Part shown: positions 19,417 to 28,308 of the stretch, in pieces
Layout of the letters: each line of letters begins with the position of its first letter
Numbering within the stretch: position 1 is the stretch's first letter
Assembly (NCBI GenBank): GCA_934454115.1
Contig: CAKSFQ010000010.1
Coordinates: 1 to 64,000, forward strand
Length of the DNA stretch: 64,000 nucleotides
Source of the DNA: an uncultured Clostridia bacterium
Lineage (GTDB): Bacteria; Bacillota; Clostridia; Monoglobales; Monoglobaceae
Reading direction: 5' to 3'
The notes under the pieces: model-generated
Told to the model about the DNA's origin: nothing
Database searches by the model: none
Seen by the model: the letters and a program-made list of their open reading frames with translations, nothing else
Made by a program: the position numbers and the translations under genes

Positions 19417-20697
19417 ATGATCGATACAATCAAAAACGCATGGAAGATTGTCGACCTGAGAAAAAAACTGATTTACACCTTTGTGATGTTGGTAATTTTC
19501 CGTTTGGGTTCTTGTATTCCGGTTCCGCTGCTGGATCCGGCGCAGATGCAGTCGCTCTTTAGTGCTGAAAATTCCATGTTTGGTTTTATTGATATGGTGT
19601 CCGGCGGTGCGTTCCAGAATGCAACCATTTTTGCGATGAGTATTACGCCGTACATCAACTCGTCCATTATTATGCAGCTTTTATGCGTTGCAATCCCTGC
19701 TTTAGAGCGTATGCAGAAAGAGGGCGAGGACGGCAGAAAAAAGATCGGTCAGATGATGCGTTACGGAACAGTTGTTCTGGCGCTGGTTCAGGCCATCGGT
19801 CTTTACTTCCTGTTAAAATCCTACGGGGCAGTTACCAACCCCGGTTTTACTTCTGCGGTGGTTGTTATTACCACCTTTACGGCAGGTACTGCATTTTTAA
19901 TGTGGTTGGGTGAGCAGATTACGGAAAAAGGCGTAGGTAACGGTATTTCCCTGATTATCTTTGCCGGTATCGTATCCAGAATCCCCGGTATGTTTGTGTC
20001 CCTCTGGGCCTATCTCCAGAGCGGAAACCTGAACTGGATCGGCGCGCTTGCGTTGGTCGTACTCGCGCTGGTTGTCATCGGCGTGGTTGTTGCCATGAAC
20101 GAAGCAGAGCGCAGAATCCCGGTTCAGTACGCAAAACGTGTTGTCGGCAGAAAAATGTACGGCGGCCAGAGCACCCATATTCCGATCAAGGTTGCGGCAG
20201 CCGGCGTTATTCCGATCATTTTTGCAATGTCTATTATGGCATTCCCCGGCACGATTGCCAGCTTTTTCGGCGTGCAGGCCGGTGACAAGGGCTTCTGGGG
20301 CGCTTTCCTTTGGGTATTCTCCAGTTCCTCTTGGATTTATGCTGTATTGTACTTCCTGCTGATTATCTTCTTCACTTATTTCTATACGGCAATTCAGTTT
20401 AATCCGATTGAGATGTCGAATAACATGAAGAAGAACGGCGGATTTATCCCCGGTATCCGTCCGGGGCGTCCTACCTCGGATTATATTTCCAAGGTATTGT
20501 CCAGAATCACTTTGGCCGGTGCAATTTTCCTCGGTCTGATTGCTGTGCTTCCGATCTTTATGAATTTGGGACTTCACATTTCCAATTTCGCAATCGGCGG
20601 TACGTCTCTCCTGATCGTTGTGGGTGTTGCTCTGGAAACGGTTAAGGATCTGGAATCCCAGATGCTCATGAGACACTATAAGGGCTTCTTGGAATAA
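19417..20697 (+). CDS. secY: Protein translocase channel subunit SecY
   Basis: A 426-residue membrane protein with ten predicted helices that forms the Sec protein-conducting channel with SecE and SecG. The IPVPLLDP plug region, YINSSIIMQLL, the TEKGVGNGISLIIFAGI segment and the cytosolic loop ERRIPVQYAKR are all present, as is GIRPGRPTSDYI. It starts two bases after rplO with GAGGTGG inside rplO. Confidence 0.98.
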   Translation: MIDTIKNAWKIVDLRKKLIYTFVMLVIFRLGSCIPVPLLDPAQMQSLFSAENSMFGFIDMVSGGAFQNATIFAMSITPYINSSIIMQLLCVAIPALERMQKEGEDGRKKIGQMMRYGTVVLALVQAIGLYFLLKSYGAVTNPGFTSAVVVITTFTAGTAFLMWLGEQITEKGVGNGISLIIFAGIVSRIPGMFVSLWAYLQSGNLNWIGALALVVLALVVIGVVVAMNEAERRIPVQYAKRVVGRKMYGGQSTHIPIKVAAAGVIPIIFAMSIMAFPGTIASFFGVQAGDKGFWGAFLWVFSSSSWIYAVLYFLLIIFFTYFYTAIQFNPIEMSNNMKKNGGFIPGIRPGRPTSDYISKVLSRITLAGAIFLGLIAVLPIFMNLGLHISNFAIGGTSLLIVVGVALETVKDLESQMLMRHYKGFLE

Positions 20698-20893
20698 AAT
20701 GAATACGCTGCACAGCTTTGTGCAAACGAAGGAAGAGTAGGGAGCGTGGATGCAAAAGCATAACCGGTTCCTGCTCTATCCGTTTTTAAGAATTAAATTC
20801 AAAAAAACCGTTTTTTTGGTATAGAACCAAACAATGTGAGCAATTTGGATCCAAAAAATGACATAATCTGGAAACAGAAAGGATATGGGAATT

Positions 20894-21526
20894 ATGAGAC
20901 TCATTTTATTAGCAGCTCCCGGAGCTGGAAAGGGTACACAGGCAGAGAAGCTCAGTGCGCATTATGGGATTCCGACGATTTCGACCGGTGCGATCCTCCG
21001 CCATAATATCCAACAGGGGACGGAACTTGGCAAATTGGCAAAGCAGTATATTGACGGCGGAAACCTGATTCCCGATGATGTCATGATCGAGGTAATGCGC
21101 AGCCGTCTTGCGGAGGATGACTGTAAAGCCGGGTTTATTTTGGATGGTTTTCCCAGAACCTTGACACAGGCCGAGGCGCTGGATGCATCGGACATCACCA
21201 TTGATGCCGTTTTGAATCTGGTAGTACCGGATGAGACCATTATCAGCCGCCTTGCCGGGAGATTAGAATGCAAAAATTGCGCAGCCACCTTTCACACGGA
21301 GTTCCGCAAGCCCAAGGTAGCGGGTATTTGCGATAACTGCGGCGGCGAGCTGGTCGTCCGTGCGGATGACAAGCCGGAAACGGTAAAGAGCCGGCTTTCG
21401 GTGTACCATACTCAGACAGAGCCGCTTTTGCGCTATTACACGCAAAAGGGAATTTTAAAGACGGCGATGGGACACGGCGATATTGATGAAACCACGGCAG
21501 AAGTCCTCAGAGCGCTGGAGGGCTGA
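20894..21526 (+). CDS. adk: Adenylate kinase (zinc-lid type)
   Basis: A 210-residue enzyme interconverting ATP and AMP with two ADP. The P-loop reads APGAGKGTQ at about residues 8-16, and the AMP site includes STGAILR and GFPRTLTQAEAL. The lid has CKNC and CDNC pairs, the zinc-binding form of Gram-positives. ATG 20894 is preferred over 20885, which lies too close to the AAAGGA ribosome site. The 196-base gap after secY has no clear promoter. map follows with a one-base gap. Confidence 0.96.
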   Translation: MRLILLAAPGAGKGTQAEKLSAHYGIPTISTGAILRHNIQQGTELGKLAKQYIDGGNLIPDDVMIEVMRSRLAEDDCKAGFILDGFPRTLTQAEALDASDITIDAVLNLVVPDETIISRLAGRLECKNCAATFHTEFRKPKVAGICDNCGGELVVRADDKPETVKSRLSVYHTQTEPLLRYYTQKGILKTAMGHGDIDETTAEVLRALEG

Positions 21527-21527
21527 T

Positions 21528-22298
21528 ATGGTTACCATTAAGTCGAAGTCCGAGATTGAAAAAATGAAGGTGGCCGGCGAGGTGACCTACGGTGCGCTGA
21601 AAGCAGTGCACGATGCGATTCGTCCCGGCGTTTCCACATTGGAGCTGGATCGTGTGGCCGAACGTTATATCAAGTCCCGGGACTGCAGCTGTTCGTTTAA
21701 GGGCTACGCCGGTTTTCCGGGCAGCATCTGTGCCAGTGTGAACGATGAGATTATCCACGGGATTCCGGATCATCGGATTTTGCATGAGGGTGACATTATA
21801 AGCATTGATGTCGGTGCATGTTACCATGGTTATAACGGCGATGCCTGCCGAACCTTTGGCGTCGGTAAAATTTCCGAAGAAGCCGAACGGCTGATCCGTG
21901 TGACAAGACAGAGTTTTTTTGAGGCGCTTTTCTACGCGAGGGAGGGGTATCGGATTTCCGATCTCTCCCGCGCAGTGCAGGAATACGTTGAGGCAAACGG
22001 ATTTTCGGTTCTGCGCGACTACTGCGGCCACGGGGTCGGCGCCGATATGCATGAGGATCCGGAAATTCCCAACTACGTCAGCCATAGCCGCGGCATCCGT
22101 ATGCGTGCCGGCATGTGCCTTGCCATCGAGCCGATGGTTTTAGAGGGCTCAAAGGAATATTATGTGGCGGATAACGAGTGGACGGTGCACACCAAGGACG
22201 GCAAGCTTTCGGCTCATTACGAAAACAGCGTTTTAATTACCGGCGGAGAGCCGTTTTTGCTCACCCTGCCCGATGGCGTTGAGGTAGGAATACGATGA
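21528..22298 (+). CDS. map: Methionine aminopeptidase, type I
   Basis: A 256-residue metalloprotease that removes initiator methionine. Metal ligands are visible: Asp94 in SIDVGA, Asp105 in NGDACRTF, His in HEDPEIPN, and the glutamates in AIEPMVLEG and HYENSVLIT. The CGHGVGADMHEDP motif is intact. Its ATG follows the adk stop directly; the last four bases overlap the next gene (ATGA). Confidence 0.97.
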   Translation: MVTIKSKSEIEKMKVAGEVTYGALKAVHDAIRPGVSTLELDRVAERYIKSRDCSCSFKGYAGFPGSICASVNDEIIHGIPDHRILHEGDIISIDVGACYHGYNGDACRTFGVGKISEEAERLIRVTRQSFFEALFYAREGYRISDLSRAVQEYVEANGFSVLRDYCGHGVGADMHEDPEIPNYVSHSRGIRMRAGMCLAIEPMVLEGSKEYYVADNEWTVHTKDGKLSAHYENSVLITGGEPFLLTLPDGVEVGIR

Positions 22299-22597
22299 AG
22301 AAAAAGGATGGCATTCAAATCGGCGAGCTGGTGCAGTCACTCTCCGGCCATGATGCCGGCGGATATTTTCTGGTGACCGGCATAGAGGGCGGCATGCTTT
22401 GCCTTTGTGACGGCAAACGGCGCAAGGCCGCCGGTCAAAAGCGTAAAAATCCGAAGCATGTTGCCGCAAGCGGTATGGTCTGCGATTGGGTTCGGCAGCA
22501 TCCGGAATGCGTCAATAACACCTCGGTTCGCAGAGCAATACGTAATATTTTAAATGAGATGGGAGGTGAAAATCCATGTCAAAGGAAGACGTTTTAG
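22295..22597 (+). CDS. KOW-domain (L14e/L6e/L27e-like) RNA-binding protein
   Basis: A 100-residue basic protein. The N-terminal half ([20 protein letters not shown]) fits a KOW fold like the one annotated between map and infA in many Clostridia. A Lys/Arg-rich centre ([16 protein letters not shown]) follows. It overlaps map by four bases and infA by 22 bases, so all three are probably translated together. A ribosome-associated role is likely from fold and position; no exact function is known to me. Confidence 0.8.
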   Translation: MKKKDGIQIGELVQSLSGHDAGGYFLVTGIEGGMLCLCDGKRRKAAGQKRKNPKHVAASGMVCDWVRQHPECVNNTSVRRAIRNILNEMGGENPCQRKTF

Positions 22598-22794
22598 AGG
22601 TAGAGGGTACCGTATTGGAGGCATTGCCGAACGCAATGTTTAAGGTAGAGCTGGAAAACGGACATCAGATCCTGGCGCACATATCGGGAAAGCTGCGCAT
22701 GCACTTTATCCGTATCCTGCCGGGCGACAAGGTTACTGTCGAGATTTCTCCCTATGACCTGACCAAGGGCAGAATCACATGGAGAGCCAAGTAA
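22576..22794 (+). CDS. infA: Translation initiation factor IF-1
   Basis: A 72-residue OB-fold factor that occupies the 30S A site during initiation. [31 protein letters not shown] and LTKGRITWR are conserved. GGGAGGTG precedes the ATG within the upstream KOW gene. Confidence 0.98.
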   Translation: MSKEDVLEVEGTVLEALPNAMFKVELENGHQILAHISGKLRMHFIRILPGDKVTVEISPYDLTKGRITWRAK

Positions 22795-22950
22795 CCAATC
22801 ATGCCAAACGGAAGATAACGCGCCGGGCATTGCGTTTGACCGGATGAGACAAATTGTAAAACCCGGCGCGTAAACGGCGTATCTTAGCAATTTGAACGGG
22901 AAACGCCAAAAAACGGATTGCTTTTTCGGTGATGTGACCGAGAAATTAAC

Positions 22951-22979
22951 TTGACAGGCAGTCGGTTTCATGATATAAT
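22951..22979 (+). promoter_or_regulatory. Consensus sigma-A promoter for rpmJ-rpsM-rpsK-rpsD-rpoA-rplQ
   Basis: TTGACA (22951-22956), 17 bases, TATAAT (22974-22979) in the 252-base infA-rpmJ gap. It gives the alpha operon its own strong transcription start in addition to read-through. Confidence 0.92.
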
Positions 22980-23046
22980 AAACGGGTTCGCTTTATAGGT
23001 GATAGTGTCGCCGTGCGGACGATTACAAACTTAGGAGGTGAAGGCG

Positions 23047-23160
23047 ATGAAAGTACAACCTTCCGTAAAACCTATTTGTGAAAAATGTAAAATTATTAAA
23101 AGAAAAGGCAGGGTCATGGTCATCTGTGAAAATCCCCGGCATAAGCAAAAGCAGGGCTAA
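23047..23160 (+). CDS. rpmJ: 50S ribosomal protein L36 (zinc form)
   Basis: A 37-residue L36, [14 protein letters not shown] onward. The four zinc ligands C-x2-C, C and H are present ([15 protein letters not shown]). TTAGGAGGTG lies ahead of the ATG. It is the first gene after the internal promoter. Confidence 0.96.
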   Translation: MKVQPSVKPICEKCKIIKRKGRVMVICENPRHKQKQG

Positions 23161-23284
23161 GGTTCATAGTGACGGAGCAGGGTCAGGCTTATAACCCACA
23201 AAACGGATAAGCTGACGCCGCAAAGTGCGGGTGAAATTCTGCTCCACTGTTTTTTCGCAAAAAATCAATGGAGGTGAAAACTTT

Positions 23285-23650
23285 ATGGCACGTATTGCAG
23301 GCGTAGATTTGCCCAACGATAAGAGAGTTGAGATTGGTCTCACTTACATCTTTGGTATTGGTCTTTCTACTTCCAAGAAAATCCTGGCAGCAACCGGTAT
23401 TAACCCGGACACCAGAGTTCGTGACTTGACAGAGGATGAGGTTTCTAAGCTGAGAGCCGAGATCGACAATTATAATGTTGAAGGTGATCTGCGCAGAGAC
23501 ATCGCACTGGACATCAAGCGTCTGATGGAGATTAACTGTTACAGAGGTCTCCGCCACAGAAAGGGTCTCCCTGTCCGCGGTCAGCGTTCTAAAACCAACG
23601 CAAGAACCAGAAAGGGCCCGAAAAAGACGATCGCTAACAAGAAGAAATAA
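23285..23650 (+). CDS. rpsM: 30S ribosomal protein S13
   Basis: A 121-residue S13 of the 30S head, which contacts tRNA and L5. [20 protein letters not shown], the helix-two-turn-helix [20 protein letters not shown] and a basic tail are typical. The start at 23285 follows ATGGAGGTG; an upstream in-frame ATG at 23225 is not used by homologues. Confidence 0.97.
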   Translation: MARIAGVDLPNDKRVEIGLTYIFGIGLSTSKKILAATGINPDTRVRDLTEDEVSKLRAEIDNYNVEGDLRRDIALDIKRLMEINCYRGLRHRKGLPVRGQRSKTNARTRKGPKKTIANKKK

Positions 23651-23759
23651 GGCTTGTTATGATTGTGCGCAGGATAATATCCTGCAAATGGAACTTTGAT
23701 TTTTCTGCACGGCAAACCGCCGTGATGGATATTCGTATTTTCAGGAGGTGAAAGATACA

Positions 23760-24152
23760 ATGGCAAAGGCAGTAAAGAGAACACGCCGCCGCAGAGAGAG
23801 AAAGAACATCGAACGCGGTGCAGCACATATTAAATCTACATTTAATAACACCATTGTTACGATTACAGACGTAGCCGGAAATGCAATTTCTTGGGCATCC
23901 GCCGGCGGCCTCGGTTTCCGGGGTTCTAAAAAGAGCACTCCTTTTGCAGCACAGATGGCTGCAGAAACTGCTGCAAAGGCAGCAATGGAGCATGGTCTTA
24001 AATATGTTGAGGTTTATGTGAAGGGACCGGGTTCCGGTCGTGAAGCAGCAATCCGTGCGTTGCAGGTTGCAGGCCTCGAAGTAAATATGATTAAAGATGT
24101 TACGCCGATTCCTCATAACGGATGCAGACCGCCGAAGAGAAGACGCGTGTAA
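23760..24152 (+). CDS. rpsK: 30S ribosomal protein S11
   Basis: A 130-residue S11 of the platform, near the E-site m[21 protein letters not shown], the [12 protein letters not shown] stretch and the terminal [14 protein letters not shown] are hallmarks. The start at 23760 has CAGGAGGTG upstream; ATG 23748 lies too close to it. Confidence 0.97.
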   Translation: MAKAVKRTRRRRERKNIERGAAHIKSTFNNTIVTITDVAGNAISWASAGGLGFRGSKKSTPFAAQMAAETAAKAAMEHGLKYVEVYVKGPGSGREAAIRALQVAGLEVNMIKDVTPIPHNGCRPPKRRRV

Positions 24153-24172
24153 TGACGGAGGTGAAATAAGAA

Positions 24173-24799
24173 ATGGCAAGATATACAGAATCTGTTTGCA
24201 GAATCTGCAGACGGGAAGGTCAGAAGTTATTCTTAAAGGGTGACAGATGTTACACGGATAAGTGTGCAGTGACCAGACGTGCCTATGCCCCCGGTCAGCA
24301 CGGTCAGGGCAGACGGAAGCTTTCCGAGTACGGCACACAGCTTCGCGAGAAGCAGAAGGTAAGACGGGCCTACGGCATCTTGGAGGGTCAGTTCGAGCAT
24401 TACTTTGAAATGGCCAACAAGAAAGAGGGCGTAACCGGTGAAAACCTGCTTTCTATCTTAGAGAGCCGTCTCGACAATGTAGTGTATAAGATGGGTCTGG
24501 CAGTATCCAGACCGGAAGCCAGACAGCTGGTATCTCACGCGCACTTTACCGTTAACGGTAAAAAGGTGAATATTCCTTCTTACTTGGTAAAGCCCGGTGA
24601 TGTGATTGCGCTCCGCGAAAAGAGTAGATCCAGCGCCAAGTTTGAAGCTATCCTGGGCTCCACCGAGGGCAGAGTGGTTCCGAAGTGGATTGATATGAAT
24701 CGCGATACCTTAGAGGGTCGTATCGTTGCTCTGGCTGATCGTGAAGATATTGATCTGCCGATCGAAGAGCATTTGATCGTTGAGTATTACAGCAAATAA
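24173..24799 (+). CDS. rpsD: 30S ribosomal protein S4 (cysteine-containing form)
   Basis: A 208-residue S4, a primary 16S binder and, in Firmicutes and enterics, a translational autoregulator. The N-terminus has [11 protein letters not shown] and a later Cys pair (RCYTDKC), the zinc form. The S4 RNA-binding domain follows with [26 protein letters not shown] precedes the ATG. Confidence 0.97.
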   Translation: MARYTESVCRICRREGQKLFLKGDRCYTDKCAVTRRAYAPGQHGQGRRKLSEYGTQLREKQKVRRAYGILEGQFEHYFEMANKKEGVTGENLLSILESRLDNVVYKMGLAVSRPEARQLVSHAHFTVNGKKVNIPSYLVKPGDVIALREKSRSSAKFEAILGSTEGRVVPKWIDMNRDTLEGRIVALADREDIDLPIEEHLIVEYYSK

Positions 24800-24858
24800 T
24801 CCTTTGCGGTAGACAAGCGATTCAATGGATTCTTTGAAATTGTTTAGGAGGGCTGACA

Positions 24859-25806
24859 ATGATTGAAATAGAAAAGCCAAGAATTGAATGCACAGAAGCA
24901 TCCGAAGATAATAAATATGGCAAATTTGTTGTCGAGCCTCTGGAGAGGGGCTACGGAACAACGTTTGGTAACGCTCTCAGAAGAATGTTGCTGTCCTCCC
25001 TGCCGGGAGTGGCTGCAACCTCGGTTAAAATTGACGGTATTCTTCATGAATTTTCTGCAATTCCCGGTGTTAAAGAGGATGTGACAGAGATCATCCTCAA
25101 CATCAAGAATCTGGCGATTAAGCTGTATTCCGATGCACCCAAGACGGTATATATTAACCAGGAGGGCGCCGGTGAAATTTGTGCCGGAGATATCAAGCAC
25201 GATTCTGACGTAGAGATTATCAATGAGGATTTGCATATCGCGACATTGAGCGAGGATGCAAGACTGTTTATGGAGATTACGCTGGATAAGGGGCGCGGCT
25301 ATGTTTCCGCAGACCGCAACAAGCAGCTTCTCCAGCCGGCAATCGGTGTGATCGCGACCGACTCGATCTACACACCGGTACACAAGGTGAATTACACTGT
25401 TGACAATACCCGTGTGGGCAACGTGACCGACTATGACAAGCTGACCTTGGAGGTTTGGACGAACGGCACGATCACCCCGGCGGAGGCGGTCAGCCTGGCT
25501 GCAAAAATTGTCAGCGAGCACATGAGTTTGTTTGTCGACCTGTCCGATGATGCAAAAAATACGGAGATCATGATTGAGAAGGAAGAAAGCAAGAAAGAAA
25601 AGGTTTTGGAGACCACCATCGAAGAGCTGGATCTTTCGGTTCGTTCTTATAACTGTCTCAAGCGTGCCGGTATCAACACGGTACAGGATCTGACGACCCG
25701 TTCCGAGAACGACATGATGAAGGTGAGAAACCTGGGTCGTAAGTCCTTGGAGGAGGTCATTGCAAAGCTGGATGCAATGGGGTTGTCCTTGGCAAACGAT
25801 GACTAA
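24859..25806 (+). CDS. rpoA: RNA polymerase alpha subunit
   Basis: A 315-residue alpha subunit. The dimerisation domain (about 1-230) includes [20 protein letters not shown] and GYVSADRN. The C-terminal DNA- and activator-binding domain (about 250-315) has [17 protein letters not shown] and [19 protein letters not shown] precedes the ATG. It lies between rpsD and rplQ, the normal order. Confidence 0.98.
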   Translation: MIEIEKPRIECTEASEDNKYGKFVVEPLERGYGTTFGNALRRMLLSSLPGVAATSVKIDGILHEFSAIPGVKEDVTEIILNIKNLAIKLYSDAPKTVYINQEGAGEICAGDIKHDSDVEIINEDLHIATLSEDARLFMEITLDKGRGYVSADRNKQLLQPAIGVIATDSIYTPVHKVNYTVDNTRVGNVTDYDKLTLEVWTNGTITPAEAVSLAAKIVSEHMSLFVDLSDDAKNTEIMIEKEESKKEKVLETTIEELDLSVRSYNCLKRAGINTVQDLTTRSENDMMKVRNLGRKSLEEVIAKLDAMGLSLANDD

Positions 25807-25836
25807 ATCTAAGAAATAAGAAAATGAGGTGATAAA

Positions 25837-26181
25837 ATGGCACACCAGAGAAAACTTGGCAGACCGACTGACCAGAGACGTGCAATGCTTCGTTCCATGA
25901 CGACTTCCTTCCTGGAAAACGGCAGAATTGAAACAACCGTAACCCGTGCAAAGGAAGTGCGCAGATTGGCGGAGAAGATGGTTACCCTCGGTAAAGCCAA
26001 TACTCTTCATACAAAAAGACAGGCGCTTTCCTACCTGACAAAGCGTGATGTTGTGGTAAAGCTATTTGATGAAATCGCTCCGAAGTATGCAGAAAGAAAC
26101 GGCGGTTACACCCGTATCATCAAGATCGGACCTCGCCGCGGCGATGCAGCCGAAATGGCAGTTCTGGAGTTTGTAGACTAA
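25837..26181 (+). CDS. rplQ: 50S ribosomal protein L17
   Basis: A 114-residue L17 at the tunnel exit. [20 protein letters not shown], the [10 protein letters not shown] segment and [18 protein letters not shown] are conserved. GAGGTG precedes the ATG. It is the last gene of the superoperon, with a strong terminator 10 bases after its stop. Confidence 0.97.
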   Translation: MAHQRKLGRPTDQRRAMLRSMTTSFLENGRIETTVTRAKEVRRLAEKMVTLGKANTLHTKRQALSYLTKRDVVVKLFDEIAPKYAERNGGYTRIIKIGPRRGDAAEMAVLEFVD

Positions 26182-26191
26182 TCGTCAAAAT

Positions 26192-26222
26192 AAGCCGGCA
26201 GCATTTTGCTGCCGGCTTTTTG
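26192..26222 (+). terminator. Terminator of the ribosomal superoperon
   Basis: A perfect stem AAGCCGGCAGC-atttt-GCTGCCGGCTT is followed by TTTG, directly after rplQ. Confidence 0.92.
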
Positions 26223-26302
26223 TGTTCAAAATGCATTGTTCATTCGCAGAAAAGGCTGAAACTAAATATAAAAGCGGGTTTTGGCATTTTGGTTGCCGAT
26301 TC

Positions 26303-26331
26303 TTGACTTTTTCGGCATCCTGTGCTATACT
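26303..26331 (+). promoter_or_regulatory. Sigma-A promoter upstream of the cobalamin riboswitch
   Basis: TTGACT (26303-26308), 17 bases, TATACT (26326-26331). Transcription would start near 26338, just before the aptamer. Confidence 0.85.
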
Positions 26332-26349
26332 GAGCTACGATATTATTGA

Positions 26350-26545
26350 ATATTCGCACAAAGTGTCTGCCATACCCGATGAGGTATGGCGGGTGAAAAG
26401 GGAATCGGGTGAGAATCCCGGACGATACCAGTCGCTGTATGGATGCGAATGCTTTTTGCCTCGTTGACGAAAGTCAGTCATTGGGAAACTGAGAAGGCAG
26501 ATGCAAGGAGCGAAAGTAGCATCTAAGTCAGAAGACCTGCTTTGA
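26350..26545 (+). ncRNA. Cobalamin (AdoCbl-type) riboswitch aptamer
   Basis: The region shows the conserved segments in order: GGCGGGTGAAAAGGGAATC, then GGTGAGAATCCCGGAC, the CAGTCGCTGTA core, TGGGAAACTGAGAAGGC and the B12 box AAGTCAGAAGACCTGC at 26525-26540. GTGTCTGCC near 26363 and CAGAAGACCTGC near the end can pair as the closing stem. Such RNAs bind adenosylcobalamin or a relative and usually switch genes off when it is abundant. A terminator at 26652-26687 and secreted-protein genes follow, so corrinoid scarcity should raise their expression. Confidence 0.9.
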
Positions 26546-26651
26546 TGTCGTTTTGTAACGTATGCCGGGCATACTGCCTTGTGTACAGGAACGATAGTTT
26601 TGACGTATTGTTTGATGCGCCGATTTGCGATGGACACAGAAAAGGCTGCTG

Positions 26652-26687
26652 TGGCAATTCTCCTGCGGGGAGAGCTGCCGCTTTTTT
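26652..26687 (+). terminator. Probable expression-platform terminator of the riboswitch
   Basis: GGCAATTCTCC-tgc-GGGGAGAGCTGCC forms a stem with one internal mismatch and a wobble and is followed by GCTTTTTT. It lies between aptamer and first gene, the place for ligand-controlled termination. A smaller hairpin GTATG-ccggg-CATAC at 26560-26574 could belong to the switch. Confidence 0.65.
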
Positions 26688-26749
26688 GTGTTACCTGTCC
26701 GGCTGAAAACTGACGGGGCAGTCTTGCAAAGCGGGGCTTCCCTTGCATG

Positions 26750-26812
26750 GCGGAAAGACGATTCCTTCTTTCAAAATTGGAGTTTGGATTACGCTCTTTC
26801 GGCGAACCTTGT
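26750..26812. repeat. Repeat family R2, right-end remnant (copy c)
   Basis: The stretch GCGGAAA, then TCAAAAT-GGAGTT-GGATTAC and CTCTTTCGGC aligns with 58954-59002 with few changes. It lies in the leader between the riboswitch terminator and the first gene, so an R2 element once inserted there and mostly decayed. Confidence 0.65.
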
Positions 26813-26842
26813 GCGAATGGTTTAGGAAAGGAAGGCAAATCT

Positions 26843-28252
26843 ATGCGTAAACAAACATCAGTGTCAAAAATTGGTCGTATCCTGTGCCTTGCGGCGTTGC
26901 TGCTTGGCAGTCTGCTTTCGTTTTCTGCATTTGCAGAGGGAGAAATGGCAGGTGACGGTACTGAGCAGAATCCCTATATCGTCATGAATGAGGAACAATT
27001 GGTAAGCCTTGGAGACATGGCGCAGCCGATCGGCTATGTCCGCCTTGGCAGCGATCTGGATATGAGCAAGCTGGATCCGGAACAGTTCCCGACCGTAACC
27101 GCGGTGATTCCTCAGTTGAGAGGCGTGTTTTATGGGGATGGTCATACCATCAAAAATCTGACGCTGAAAGGCGGCAAAGGCAGTTATAGCAGTGGTGAGG
27201 TCAATACCGGCCTGATCGGTGAGCTTTCCGGTACGGTGCGTGACCTCAAAATGACCGGAGTTGCCATTGAGAAAGATATTGGTACGTGGAATAATGTGGG
27301 ATCTATTGCCGGCAGAGTTGCAGAGGGGGCGTCCGCTGCGGTAAAAAATTGTATTGTGACGGGGAATATATCTTACGATGGGGGCGGCACTGGCAGCACC
27401 CAGATCGGTGGCCTGGTCGGTATGATTAACGGCACATATAACACACCGACAAGCCTGACGGTTGAGCAATGCGTTAGCGGCATTTCCATTATTGCAAAGA
27501 GCAGTGCCCAGGGCTATGGCGGCGGCATTTTGGGTTCTGCACAGTATTATAGTACCGTTACCGTTGACAAGTGTGCCATCTTGGGCGCTGAGACGGACGG
27601 TGTTCGCATATGTGTCAGTAACATGGGAAATGCCAATTGCGGCGTTGTGGGGTATATCAATAGCGGAAGTGTTAGTTTGACACTGAAAGACAGTTATTTG
27701 GGCGCCAAGGTTAGCGGAAGCAAAAAATATGGAATTGCGTATACTGGTTCATTTACACCTGCATTGTCGGTAACGAACTTCCACTATGACAGTACGGTTA
27801 ACCCAAGTCCCAGCGCGTATAGCAGTTTTGAAATGCTGAATAAAGGCACTGTCACGGTCACTGCCAACACAACGGAAGAAATTCAGTTGCTCTCCATGGA
27901 AGGTTTTGAAGTCAGAGAGGATGAATTTGGAAAGTATCCCGTTCCGGTGTGGTCGCCGCTGCAGCCGCCGGCACCGCAGTGCGAAAACGGGATTCGCTTT
28001 GAGGGCAGCGTCGCCTATGTGTCCGCCAAGGAGGCAGGCGCCTATACCGTGGTATTTGCAGCATATCAGAATGAGCAATTATCCAGTGTCTCGGTGGTAA
28101 CACAGGCGTTCGCGGCCGGCGAGAATCAAGAGGTTGCGGTTCCGGCTGATTTCCGGATAGAGGGCGCCGATACGGTTCGGGCAATGTTTTTCCGCTCTTT
28201 GGCGGATTTGTATCCCATGGCGGATGTTGCACCGTACCAACCTAAAAACTAA
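26843..28252 (+). CDS. Secreted GLUG-type beta-helix protein under cobalamin riboswitch control
   Basis: The 469-residue product has a signal peptide (RILCLAALLLGSLLSFSAFA) cleaved near residue 32. Residues about 35-340 form a right-handed beta-helix with GLUG-like turns such as GVFYGDGHTIKNL, TGLIGELSGTVRDL and IGGLVGMING. The last 100 residues are a beta-sandwich with a V-RAMFF-SL-DLYPM ending; a related unit ends the 660-residue protein at 51854. No anchor is seen, so it may be released or bind a partner. The start at 26843 follows AGGAAAGGAAGG; frame upstream is open but unlikely. It lies 56 bases before the SLH-anchored gene and shares its riboswitch. A corrinoid-related role is inferred from regulation only. 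Confidence 0.8.
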   Translation: MRKQTSVSKIGRILCLAALLLGSLLSFSAFAEGEMAGDGTEQNPYIVMNEEQLVSLGDMAQPIGYVRLGSDLDMSKLDPEQFPTVTAVIPQLRGVFYGDGHTIKNLTLKGGKGSYSSGEVNTGLIGELSGTVRDLKMTGVAIEKDIGTWNNVGSIAGRVAEGASAAVKNCIVTGNISYDGGGTGSTQIGGLVGMINGTYNTPTSLTVEQCVSGISIIAKSSAQGYGGGILGSAQYYSTVTVDKCAILGAETDGVRICVSNMGNANCGVVGYINSGSVSLTLKDSYLGAKVSGSKKYGIAYTGSFTPALSVTNFHYDSTVNPSPSAYSSFEMLNKGTVTVTANTTEEIQLLSMEGFEVREDEFGKYPVPVWSPLQPPAPQCENGIRFEGSVAYVSAKEAGAYTVVFAAYQNEQLSSVSVVTQAFAAGENQEVAVPADFRIEGADTVRAMFFRSLADLYPMADVAPYQPKN

Positions 28253-28308
28253 TGCTGCGGCGGATATGCCGCAGTCCCTATAAATAAAATGATAAGAGAG
28301 GGATTGTC

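Noticed and set aside
24844..26010. 388-residue minus-strand open frame across rpoA and rplQ
   Set aside because: It spans two highly conserved plus-strand genes and their gap and has no recognisable protein features.
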